Origin: Cercospora beticola
Taxonomy: Eukaryota; Ascomycota; Dothideomycetes; Mycosphaerellales; Mycosphaerellaceae
Assembly (NCBI RefSeq): GCF_033473495.1
Contig: NC_088942.1
Span: forward strand, 2,170,001-2,234,000
DNA length: 64,000 nt
Reading direction: 5' to 3'
Shown here in pieces: positions 1 to 10,300 of the stretch (positions are counted from its first letter, which is position 1; every line of letters starts with the position of its first letter). The position numbers and the translations under genes are program-made. The notes beneath the pieces are model-generated. The model did not search any database, had not been told where the DNA came from, and worked only from the letters and a program-made list of their open reading frames with translations.

Positions 1-409
1 GCCAGACCCACGCTTGTCCAACGTCTCCTTGGATGTGGATGTGGTCGTTGACATATACGGGACGGATGAATCGGCTCTAAGATACTCAATAAATGCCCAA
101 CGTGTCATGCACATCCAAATCCGCTCGACCCCATCCCAGTCCTCCGCTCCACACGAACCGCCTTGCTTTCTCTGAGGCCCCATGGCCCCTAACCGCAGAT
201 ACCTCTGAATGCAGCTAACTCTGAGTGTAAGCGCCTAACCATGTTGGCTCTCAATCCTTTGAAAGCTTTGCTTATTGGCTTAGCGACCTGCGGTTGCACT
301 CAGAGGCAGTGACATCCAGAGGCAACCACGGTTACCTGTGACCACAGTAGTCTTGAAGGAAGTACAGCTTCACAGCGTCAGACTGGAGCCAGGCCACAGC
401 CAAAGGACC
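1..409. other. Left-edge stretch without a gene
   Basis: I see no supportable coding region, RNA gene or repeat here. It is the 3' flank of the minus-strand hydrolase gene that ends at 410. Confidence 0.4.
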
Positions 410-2149
410 TCATACCTGTTTCCTCTCGAGCTTCTGCTTCAAAGCTTTAAGTTCCACGTTGCACGCGTTCCCTCTCTCATCGACCTCAAACACAAGGCCT
501 CCTAGAGGCACATTGCCATACGTAAAGTCGTCAATGTCGAGCCACGTCTGGCAAGGCCAGTACCACGTTCCGTCAGGCAATTGTTTCTGCGGTGGCTGAT
601 ACACTCCTGTGAACCCAGTCTTGTTTCCGCCGTACAAGTGATTGGGTATGAGGCGAAAATCAATAGTGGTGCCGAAGCTTCCAAAGACGGTATGGAGCAG
701 ATCGAAGCCGTTGATGATGTATTCGGTCACCCTCAAGCCAGGCAAATCGTCTGTCGTAACCGTGATCGAAGTATTGCTGTTGTCATTAAGCGTGTATTGG
801 CCGGCAAAGTTCCGATGTGCTTGCTGACGGCTGATCTCCTCCAGTGCTGGCAGCATTGCGTTTATGACCACGTTAGGGATGTCATCTTGCACTTCACCAC
901 GGCCCACAAGCGAAGCAGTCAATACTGCAAACCCAAAGTTATATGCTGGCACGACAGCGAATACAGATCTGTGAGCCCCCCAGTAGCCACTCTTGGTATA
1001 CACTTCGACGGGGTGCCCGTTGACCTTTCTTCGGAAGATCTCCCATGGCCGACCTGCAGCCTGATCGATGATCTCAACAAAGGTCATGGTCGAAAACCAG
1101 CGTCTAGTCGCCGCCTTTGTCGTGAGGGTGCTGTTCAGAATGGCTCTACCAATCGCGGCCAGATCATTGACTGTCGAAAAAGCTCCAGCCGCAGGATCCT
1201 GTGGACCAAGATCGTTGTCCCAACTACTCTTCTGCGCATCACCAAGGGGCACGATTGATCTCGCAGTAATGTTCGTTGGCCGTCCCGATGTAGTTCCAGT
1301 CAACCCAAGAGGCCTTATCAGGCTATCATGGAATACCTTCTCGAAATCCTCATCGGCAAAGTTTGCCAAAGCAGCACCCAATAATGCAAAGTTGGCATTG
1401 CTGTACAATGGGGTGTATCCTGGCGGAAAGCTGGCCGCTAGCTCGCCAATGCCAGTGATCGACTGTCTTTGGTTGCAAGTAACGTAGCTGACATTAACTG
1501 TGAGGTAGCCGCAGGTAGGCACGTCCTTTTGTGCCACAACATGAGGTAAGTCTTGTACGGTGGCTTTGAAAGCATCGGTCAAATAGCCTTGAGGGGCAAG
1601 ATCGTTGAGGCCGTACTCTCTCGAAGCTCCCGCAAGATAGCTCGCTAGATCACCGAGTGTGATTTCATCCCACTCTGGAACAGCATAGTCATACTGCGAC
1701 CGATCAAGCTGCGCGAGCTCTGGAATATATTCGGTGATCGGATCATTCCATCTTCTGTCTCCTGCTTTGATCATCCACAGATATACGGTGAGAACTTTCG
1801 AGATGCTGGCGATCCGGTAAATGGAGTCTGAATTTGCTGAACGAGTTCCTTGCGTACTATTCCGCACTGCTTCGTCCGTATGCGAATATTCGAATATGAG
1901 CTTGCTCTCATCCACGCTAAAAAGTCCTAGGGAGAAAGTGGTCTCGTTGTATGGTGACGTGGTTAAATTGGCTTTGAAGTGGTCTTCTATGATCTTGGTG
2001 GCATTCTTGAAGGCTGTTTCTTCTGACAATCTTGTTGGAAACGGGAATTGCTGGCCTTTGATTGGACATATTTTGAGGTCATTCTTCTCATTCTGAGCCG
2101 TGGTTGTGGCGAGAAAAGCTGTTAGACAGCCCGCCAGTACGAATCTCAT
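410..2149 (-). CDS. Secreted serine beta-lactamase-like hydrolase
   Basis: A single-exon gene of 579 residues starting with an ATG at 2149. Residues 1-18 form a signal peptide (short charged start, hydrophobic core, TTTAQ cleavage region). The beta-lactamase/penicillin-binding fold is shown by the S-x-x-K motif (S115-I-S-K118, the acyl-enzyme serine and its lysine), a Y-S-N motif at 249-251, and a later KSG-like segment in VYTKSGYWG that would be the third active-site element. The C-terminal ~140 residues resemble the extra domain of fungal ARB_00930-type proteins. Several N-x-S/T sites fit a glycosylated extracellular enzyme. The family is widespread in fungi as secreted esterases or peptidases; the substrate cannot be read from sequence. 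No intron is needed. Confidence 0.85.
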   Translation of the reverse strand: MRFVLAGCLTAFLATTTAQNEKNDLKICPIKGQQFPFPTRLSEETAFKNATKIIEDHFKANLTTSPYNETTFSLGLFSVDESKLIFEYSHTDEAVRNSTQGTRSANSDSIYRIASISKVLTVYLWMIKAGDRRWNDPITEYIPELAQLDRSQYDYAVPEWDEITLGDLASYLAGASREYGLNDLAPQGYLTDAFKATVQDLPHVVAQKDVPTCGYLTVNVSYVTCNQRQSITGIGELAASFPPGYTPLYSNANFALLGAALANFADEDFEKVFHDSLIRPLGLTGTTSGRPTNITARSIVPLGDAQKSSWDNDLGPQDPAAGAFSTVNDLAAIGRAILNSTLTTKAATRRWFSTMTFVEIIDQAAGRPWEIFRRKVNGHPVEVYTKSGYWGAHRSVFAVVPAYNFGFAVLTASLVGRGEVQDDIPNVVINAMLPALEEISRQQAHRNFAGQYTLNDNSNTSITVTTDDLPGLRVTEYIINGFDLLHTVFGSFGTTIDFRLIPNHLYGGNKTGFTGVYQPPQKQLPDGTWYWPCQTWLDIDDFTYGNVPLGGLVFEVDERGNACNVELKALKQKLERKQV

Positions 2150-3210
2150 GGCATTCAGCGTGTTGTGGCAATATGCTAGACAATGGCTTTGTAGAGCGAC
2201 AGCGTGTATTGCAATATACCAAGAATCAAGGTCTCACAATCCCATCGTGCCGGTACGCATGAACCCGGTTCCTTCAGACCAGCATGGTTTCGGTGTTTGT
2301 TTGTGAGCAAATCCGTTGACCAGGTCTGACTCCAGGAAGTCCCTGATGTGCTCGAACACTTATACTCGGGCCACGTCGGACCCGCGATACCTGCATTTTC
2401 CAGTTTGGACACTAGGACCTTTCGAAGGAGCTTGCAGGATGCAAGTCGATGATCCACCAGTGCCTGAAAAAGTAAAGCTCGGACGCCATTGACCAACGAC
2501 AGAAAGTCAATCCAATGGCACAGAAATGCCCCCCGCTGTGCTACCTTTGTTGCCCGAAAGAAAAGACTTCTTGATAGGTAGCATATTGTGACACGATGGA
2601 GACGTCCGTACGCCCTTATTTATTGGGGCGATAAGCCATCAGGTCCACAGTCCTAGATGAGGAAGTCAACGCAATCAATGGGTCTACATCACCTACGCCT
2701 ATCTCGCACTCGTCCTCGAGGCGACGCGTCGTCTATGCACATGGCATGTGCGCACAGCTGACAATACAGTCGGTGTAGGACCGTTGAGAAACAAGGAAAG
2801 AACACGTACGAAAGTAGCAAGTCGATCCGCTCATGCTCAACTACCGAACATCTATCTACATCTCTATCCTAATGGCAGATCAGACACATCAACGATACGA
2901 TTCTATCCTAAATGCAGACCAAACAATTCAACGAATGTCTCCGCGCACATGTATATGCCCTTCTATCAGCGCATCGCGCGACGCAAGCCCGAACCCGCCA
3001 ACCACCGGAAAGCAAAATGGAACTAGAACTAAGGTTGCGTAGCTCTCCCGTGGACTCAATACTTCCTCCCTCTTCGTACCTCTGTCTTCTGAAGCATAAT
3101 CGAGGCACTGTGTCTCGCGAAGCGAGCTAGCGCATCACGGGGGTTGCGACGAGAGAGCAAAAATTGTCGCTGTTTGCGAGTTTCCATCTTGCTGTCCACA
3201 GCCAGCCCCC
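2150..3210. other. Intergenic, no gene seen
   Basis: Short open frames exist but none has family resemblance, splice support or an ATG in good context. It probably holds the hydrolase promoter (next to 2149) and the 3' region of the next minus-strand gene. Confidence 0.4.
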
Positions 3211-3867
3211 TCAACCGCAGCCAGGGTGGCCCGCTGTGTGAACCAAGAAGACAGCGATAGCACCACGGATGAGCGTGTTCCACTGGATTCTCCAAAACTC
3301 ATGCAATCTGCCACGATAGCTCTCCTGCGTGATCCTCATAGTCACTCTTGGCCAGATCCCTCCCCAGTGGTAGTCCAGTCCATGATTGGCCATATTCGGC
3401 GTGGTAGCGCTGTTGGAGTCGAGTTCCAGCTCAACGAAGCGATCGTTCGGACCAGCATGGACTCCTGCAGGAGGACCAGCTCTCCTGGCATGGACCTGGA
3501 AAGGTGGTGAAATTCGTACGCCTCGGGCGGTCGCCTCAGAGCCAACTTCTTCTGCAGTAACTCTCAACGGGTCGACACGAACTGTGAAGTATCCGGCCAT
3601 GCCGTGGTTGTTCATCCAGTTGATATCGACTGTGAACTCCTCGTTGTTATGGGTGATAAAGATGGGCTGCTCATGGGCGGGACAAGTATTTGGAGGAGGC
3701 GGAGGCGTCTGATCAACAGCCCGCTTCAGTGGATTATCGAAGGACACCGATCTCTCGAATGTGAAGACCGGCGCAGCTATTTGCACAATTGGGCTGCTCC
3801 ATGCAGGGACAGCTGCCAGAAACAGACAGAGTACAGTTTTGATTCCAGTCTTGCCCGAGGGAGCCAT
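3211..3867 (-). CDS. Small secreted protein of unknown function
   Basis: A 218-residue open frame with an ATG at 3867. The N-terminus has a signal peptide: lysine at position 6, hydrophobic core VLCLFLAAVPAW, cleavage near WSS-P (about residue 25). A proline run and a TCPAHEQPIF segment follow, then a stretch rich in beta-prone residues (about 75-175). Cysteines are few, so it is not a typical cysteine-rich effector. I recognise no family. Two N-x-S/T-poor halves and the lack of introns leave open whether the 3' end is exact. Size and secretion fit a secreted effector-like or wall protein, but that is an inference. Confidence 0.55.
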   Translation of the reverse strand: MAPSGKTGIKTVLCLFLAAVPAWSSPIVQIAAPVFTFERSVSFDNPLKRAVDQTPPPPPNTCPAHEQPIFITHNNEEFTVDINWMNNHGMAGYFTVRVDPLRVTAEEVGSEATARGVRISPPFQVHARRAGPPAGVHAGPNDRFVELELDSNSATTPNMANHGLDYHWGGIWPRVTMRITQESYRGRLHEFWRIQWNTLIRGAIAVFLVHTAGHPGCG

Positions 3868-5327
3868 TGTTTGGTTGTGTTCAATGATAATGTCTGGTAA
3901 GATCGGTGTGTAGATGTGCTATCTGGTATACCGCGGCAACTGATGGTGAGTATACAAAGACTACGTTCGGTGCAGTCGTCGAGATTTATACTGCTGGTAT
4001 ATCTTGGCTTCACACGCAGGATGCAAGGTATGGACCCAAGACTGCTAAACAAAGTGCTTATCAGAAGTAAGCTCCCTGTGAAGAAGTTCTGAAAGGCTGC
4101 TCGTATTTATCCTACCAATGGGGACGAGGCGGTAGAGGTAAGTACTCTTACGTGCTGTTCAGTAATTGCCGAAAAGGGACTAAGCGCCTAAGATTCGTAT
4201 ACGTGCGGACTATTCTTACTAACCTTTGCCTAGCTTCTGCTAAGACGACTCACGCATGGTTTCCAGAAACCTGCTCCTGGACACTCTTGTACGAAACCAT
4301 CAAGACTTGTTCAGCCTGGCCCCAGGTCTACGCGACACTCTTCTGTATGAGGCCGGATACAATACAGATGCTGACAGTATATACCGGTTCAACCTCTGGA
4401 CCGCGGACAGGTCACCAACACCGTCTCAAGAGCGCATATGGACAATCAAGATCGAGCTACACGAGCATTCGACGCTGCTATCCCGAAAACATTGCATTGC
4501 TCGATCAGACTCTATAGATTCCGCAACAGAGCTACGATGCTCTTCGCTTACATGGTTGCACAAGTGCGCACCTCCGCAAAGCGAGCGGCCGCGCTGACCG
4601 TGTCACATGAGTCCGGACTTACGCGACGGACTTCCATGCATATTGCAGCAATACGAAAGTATAGTATGTTCTTGTTGATTATTGATCTTCGAGCCGCTCC
4701 TACAGCTAATAATAAATTCGTTGAACAAATGGTATTCGTCAATAGCAGGGATCAAGCAGCATCGGAGAGATCGCACGCACTTCGTCAATAGCAGGGATCA
4801 AGCAGCATCGGAGAGATCGCACGCACTTCGTCAATACTCATCTGCCATAGCTCGACAGGCGCCGCAACCTCCGGCCTCAAGGATGGGAATCTTGATCGCA
4901 CGATGTGTGCAGAAACGATGCCCTTCTAGAATGTGGCCGCACAGATCCGGGACGAGATCGTAAGAAACATTCCTGAACTCGATTTCCAGGCGAGGCCCAC
5001 ATCTAGGCTAGTCCGTAGCCTAGCGAGGCTGGCTAGTCCTCGATCGATTGTTTCCACCAACATCGCTGGCCAGAATGTCCAAAAAAGGAGCCTCGGCACC
5101 ATAGAAAGTGTCGTGATTTCGAATAAATCCTTGCTGTTTGGTCGATTTTTTCCGACTCCGGGACCCGTTTTCTGCCATTCCCGTGTAGACGAAGGCGGCG
5201 AGGGCTCGGACGAGTGAATTTCGAAGCTCCGGATTTCCAGAGAGGCAAACAACACACCTCTCATCAAAGCCTGTACACCAATCCCACACTCCCAGCCTTT
5301 CCCGCACACAACATCCGCCAGCCTCCT
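3868..5327. other. Gene-poor region
   Basis: Several overlapping short frames lie on both strands around 4150-4600, but none has a recognisable family or convincing splice sites. The only clear structure is the 46-bp direct repeat at 4735-4836. The right part is the 3' flank of the DUF2855 gene. Confidence 0.4.
4735..4836. repeat. 46-bp direct tandem duplication
   Basis: Positions 4735-4780 and 4781-4826 are identical 46-bp copies beginning TTCGTCAATAGCAGGGATCA; the first 10 bases of a third copy follow (4827-4836). Identity is perfect by eye, so the duplication is recent or variable. The unit length is not a multiple of three. Confidence 0.9.
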
Positions 5328-6551
5328 TCAATCCCATTGTCTCCTTTCACACCTTTTACCCCACTGTAACTTCAGTCCCTTCAGCCCACCATGCTCCAGA
5401 AAGACCTTGCAAGCCTCATCTTTCTCCGCAAAGAACTTTTCCGCGCCTAGCTTCGCGATGGCAGTCTCTTGAATCCTCGCAGTATTCATTTGCATTCGAT
5501 TCGTCAGTTTCGCACGTCTCTGCATCACGTCTGCGATCTCTTCAGGTGATTGTGCTTTTGCTTCTCCTCCGATTCCGATTATGGTGACCTTGGTCCCGGG
5601 AAGGCACTCTTGTAATGTGTGCTGTAGCTGTTCCAGCGAATCTCCTCGCCCTCCGAAGTCCAGTACCACGATTTTGTCCGGCGCCAAATTCGCGATCCAG
5701 TCTCCTACATGTGACGATTGCAAGTCTGCATACTGTATAACTTGCGTTGGAAATGTGGCGATTTCCGGTATAAAGCTCCCATCTGTGGATGAAGACACAG
5801 CCAGAAATCCAAGAGGTCCAGAAGCGTCCTCCCTCCTCTCTCTTGCCAAAGCATGCGCAAAAGCCCTCGCAGTCCTTCCACTAGCACTCAAACTCACCAC
5901 CACCGCTTTGGACAAATCAGCATCTTCCTCACTCCACCCTTCCAATAAACCACTAGGATGTACGACAGGCGCCGACGACCCAAAAACAAACCGACTCAAC
6001 ATCCATCCAGCGGCAGGTAGAACATTCGCCTCCCAAGCCATTCGTTCCAAAGTCTTCTGGTCAAGATCTCGATACCTAATTTTGTCCGACGCGACGACGT
6101 AGTGATTATAGAACTTCCACAGCTTGTCTCTATGTCGACTAACATCGAGATAATGGCCTTTCAACTCAAAAGCAGTCTGAAGTTCAAGATCCACTGGTAT
6201 ATTATATGAAGGCCAAAGACCCCAGATCATGCTTCCTTGAACCACATCTGCGATCTTGCTTTCGAGGATTTCTGCGTAGCCCCAGACTGGTACGATCCCG
6301 TACTGTGTTGCGTCATTGTGAGGTGAAGGTAGATGGCTGGGAAGGGGAAAAGCGTCCCACCAGTGCATGATATGCCCGCCTTTGGCGTAAGATAAGTTGT
6401 TCGCGGTGAGAGAGACGATTCGTGGTATGGCTCGGATCTTGTTTTCTGGGAGTGGAGGTAAGGAAGATGAGATTGAGATAGTGGAATGCTCGCTGATTTT
6501 GGCCTTTCTGACAACGTGGATATCATATGCCATCGTGGTGGTGGAAGTCAT
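5328..6551 (-). CDS. DUF2855 family protein
   Basis: The open frame reaches upstream to 6680, but the likely start is the ATG at 6551 (or 6533), giving about 407 residues; the upstream 43 codons have no family character. The signature of DUF2855 is visible: SLTANNLSYAKGG near the N-terminus, then HWWDAFPLP, YGIVPVWGYAEI and the IWGLWPSYNIPVDL block. The C-terminal half (KAVVVSLSASGRTARAFA, then KIVVLDFGGRGD) looks like a Rossmann-type nucleotide-binding fold, consistent with an MDR-like dehydrogenase relative. The function of the family is not established. The coding strand is strongly C-rich in the 5' part and G-rich later (see findings). Confidence 0.8.
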   Translation of the reverse strand: MTSTTTMAYDIHVVRKAKISEHSTISISSSLPPLPENKIRAIPRIVSLTANNLSYAKGGHIMHWWDAFPLPSHLPSPHNDATQYGIVPVWGYAEILESKIADVVQGSMIWGLWPSYNIPVDLELQTAFELKGHYLDVSRHRDKLWKFYNHYVVASDKIRYRDLDQKTLERMAWEANVLPAAGWMLSRFVFGSSAPVVHPSGLLEGWSEEDADLSKAVVVSLSASGRTARAFAHALARERREDASGPLGFLAVSSSTDGSFIPEIATFPTQVIQYADLQSSHVGDWIANLAPDKIVVLDFGGRGDSLEQLQHTLQECLPGTKVTIIGIGGEAKAQSPEEIADVMQRRAKLTNRMQMNTARIQETAIAKLGAEKFFAEKDEACKVFLEHGGLKGLKLQWGKRCERRQWD

Positions 6552-7388
6552 TGTGGATGAGAAATTTCGAGGTACTCTTGATGGGCACAGCGAGGGTCGG
6601 CACATTTCCAGCTTTATAGCTTGTCTCTTGCTGCTTGCCTGGTCATCGTGCATACCAGTATACGGATAGCAGCGCTTCACTGTGAGTCAGTGAATTCCTC
6701 GGATCAGGTTTGAAGTAAGCGAATCCTTCTCTCCCGCGCCGGAACAAGCTCTGGTTTTTGATTCGCGTCCCATGCTGTTGCTTACAACGCAGAAGGAATA
6801 CGGCCGCAAGGCCTATCGCTCCGCTGGCTGTATTTCCGAGCTCCTAGACGATAAAGTCAGTTCTCGTCCTCATCTTCACCTCGCACACTAACCTTGGCAA
6901 TGCCCAAAGTTTCCTATTAACCATCAGCTCACCAAAACGCCAGCGACCTCGCCCACGAAAATCACCCTGTCACAAAGAACCACTTTTCTCTGACCAGTCC
7001 TTCAGATATTCCGCTACCTAATCAGCCTCTCAAGCGATGGCCTACCCAGGCTAGCAAGAAGGAACGATCCAGTAGAACCGGTCTTTGTCAATGAAAACAC
7101 TCTCTCGCCCATTCCCATGTTGCTGAGTCGTTACTGTGTTCTGTACCTTTGCCCAAGGCTCGTTTCCTCCTTCCCAAGAGTCGAAGTCATCGAAGCTAAT
7201 ATACAGAGGGGTTCAAAGGGTGAAAGTGTTTGCGACACGCTGGTCGTCTGATGCAAGGGCTCGCTGCATGTTACAAGATACAAGCCATTGCCGTACTAGA
7301 GCCAGGTGGCCGTTCCAGCTTTAGCTGTACTCGAGAGCAGCCGCAATGTAATGTGTAGTGCCGGTCGTGATGTCGAATCGTTAGATCC
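6552..7388. other. Intergenic, DUF2855 promoter side
   Basis: No gene seen. It holds the DUF2855 upstream region and the 3' flank of the RRM gene that ends at 7389. Confidence 0.4.
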
Positions 7389-10300
7389 TTACATCATCTG
7401 TGCCTGCAGGTCGCCGGTGGTCTCCTGGCCTTCCATGGCGCCTCCGTCGGGGTACTTAGCGTAGTCGAGGCCAAGTGGACGACCGCCGTAGTTGTAGCCC
7501 TGGAACTTCTCGATGGCGGTGGCAGCGTCGCCAGCGCTGGTGAACTGAACGACACCGGTACCACGAGAGCGTCCGTTTGGCTCGTACTGAATCTCGGCGC
7601 GATCGACGGCTCCGATAGTGACAAAGAGCTCAACCAAGTCCTCGTTGCTGGTGCTCCATGGTAGCTGTTAGGATGTTAGCGTTGTTCAGTGTTGCAAGAT
7701 TCCGGTCTCCACTTACGTTCTTGACGTAGATGATCGAGCCACCCTGCTCGCCGCCAGCAGTCACACCGTCGGTAAAGGGGTTTGGTGGGACGACTGGAGC
7801 AGCCGCAGCGCCAGCATTGTAGCCGCCGCCTTGACCGTAGCCGCCACCTCCACCCTGGTAGCCTCCACCGCCCTGGTAGCCGCCGTATCCACCGCCACCT
7901 CCATATCCACCACGTCCGTATCCTCCGCCACCGAAGCCTCCGCGGAAACCACCACCGCGACCACCAAAACCGCCGCCGAAGCCACCACGGAAGCCACCGC
8001 GGCCACCGAAACCGCCCGGGCCTGAATTGGCGAAGCGATCTTCGCGGACTTCGAGCACGCGGCCTTGCCAGTCGTAGCCGTGGAAAGTCTGAATAGCGTT
8101 CTGGGCATCTTCTGGAGTCTCGAATGCGACAACACCAGATCCCTTGGGGCTGCCATCGTGTGCCATGTGGACATCGGCGCGGATGACGTTGCCGGCCTGG
8201 CGGAAGAGGTCCTTGAGGTCCTGCCAGCCGACTTGGAATGGGAGCTGGTGTAATGTCAGTTGGGTTCTCACATATATAGTCGTGTGTCACTTACGTTAGA
8301 GACGAAGATCTGGCTGCGGCCACCTTGTTGCTGCATGCCGCCGCCGTAGCCGCCGCCCATACCGCCCTGGAAGCCTCCGCGGCCGCCAAATCCACCACGG
8401 CCACCGTGAAATCCGCCGTCGTGGCCGCCGCGCTGTGGTGCTGCGAAGCGTGGCTCGGTCTCCCGGTCCTGTGATATGTCAGTCACTCCACGAGCTTGTG
8501 AATTCGGGGTTGCATACTTCGCGGACGTAGATGAGGCGCCCCATCAACGGAGTGTTGCTAAGAGTCTCGATAGCGGTGCGTGCTTGGTCGCGTGTCTGGT
8601 ACTCGACAATTCTGGAAGTTGTCAGTTGTTTGTAGAGCATTCAGTGAGGGCGGAAGAGGCCATACCCGCAACCCTTGCTCATGCCGTTCGGGAGAAGGAG
8701 AACGTCTGCGAAGATGACATCGAGCGTGCCGTCCTTGCGCATGTGGTCCTTGAGATGGTGCCACTTGACGTCGTAGGCCAGATTGCCCACGTAGACCCTA
8801 CGGTCCTGCTGCGAGGAGTCGGTCACCTGCTTCAGCATCTCGCCTTTTGCCTGTTGGCGTTCTTCCTGCGAGCGAGGTGGTGGGCGGCTGGAGCGCTCTT
8901 CGCTGTAGTGACCGTTGCTCGGTCGTGGTGAGCGCTCGCGTCTCTCGCGGCGGTTGTTGTGACGCTCTTCGTCAGGGGAGCGGCTACGGCCTTCGTAGCG
9001 GCGGTTGTCGCGGCGGTTGTAGTCCTGCGGCGAACGGCTTCGAGACTATAATATCACAAGTTAGTTTCCACGTTTTCACATGCTTCCAGTAAACAGTCGC
9101 TCCTGCGTTCTTCCTGATGGGGAGCCTGACCGACTGGGCCTGTTCGGCCGCGCCTGGAGTCGTAGCCGGAGATAGAAGGGGGCCCGCCTCCTCGTTGAGG
9201 AGCGGCTCGTCACCGAAAGCGAGATTGGTGGCCATTGTTGTTGTGTTGGAGACAGAGTGAGCGAGCGGGCAAGCTGAGAATTTGAGCCACTTCAGGCAGG
9301 TGCCAAGAGATCACAGACCACTGCCTCTGTCGCTCGTAGCCAAAGGCCCATCCTAGGAACACCAGGCAGGGAAACACTGTGGATCACGAGAATGCAGAGA
9401 CACGGCTCTCGGCGCTCTGCTGACTCCATTGTCTCCAGACATTGCCGGCCAACCATACTATCGATCACGACGACAGTGGCCTGGCGCGACCAGCGGAGAC
9501 ATGTGGCCCTGAGCCCGTTCTCTCCAGCGACAACCACAACCACCGTGGTCGCGGGTGTCCAGACAGGCAGGAGGTGGGCCGAGACATGTGAACAGAGACG
9601 CGACGACCGTCTTCCCGTTGACAAAGCTCTCGTCGAGGAGCACCAGAGAAGTGTTGAGGCTCGGGCGACACATTGCCTTGGATACTAATGTTCTGCCCCG
9701 AGGGCCGCCAGTGCGATTTCGAAACACATTCAGAGCAATGGCACTCTCCCCCGAATGGCAATCCTCCGCGCCGACAAGCAGCGTCAAGGCGGGAAACACG
9801 GCGGCAGGGTGGTGCGGAAGCAGCAGTGATCGAACACGCTCGAACGCCCGCGGTCATCTCACGCGCACCAATCTCGGCGGCCATCAAAGACAGCTGTGTG
9901 AAGGCGATTGGAGACGCATTCAGACCAACGATGCTCTCATCCGAATAAGAGCCAGTCACGCCGACGTGGAGCGCCAAAGACGAAGCCGAGTTGGGAAGCT
10001 GATCCCGGAGCAACATGGACCGAACACGCTCGCACCTTCGCATTCAACGCGGGCAAACGATACTTGCGCCGGCAGGAGGAAGTGTCGTCTAATATATTGG
10101 CAACATCTTGGAAGCAATGGCGCTCGCAGCCGCGTGAGAGCCTGCGCGCCAACAAGATGTGCGCAGGGCGAGAAGTGGTTTCGGAGGGCGGCGCAGAAGC
10201 AATAGGGATCGGACACTCTCGCACAATCAAATACTCCCGATGCGAGCCGGGGCGGCGGTGGTCAAAAGCAGTGTTGTCCAATTTGCAGGAGAAACACTGG

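Noticed and set aside
4152..4597. Two overlapping plus-strand frames of 113-121 codons
   Set aside because: Neither shows a known domain or splice sites, and the starts are not in good context.
7782..8096. Plus-strand His/Arg/Ser frames opposite the RGG region
   Set aside because: They are antisense shadows of the Gly-rich linker of the RRM protein.
9465..10043. Long overlapping frames on both strands in the 189-bp repeat
   Set aside because: Open frames on both strands follow from GC-rich repeat composition; units shift frame between copies (190 versus 189), so no continuous repeat protein can be supported.
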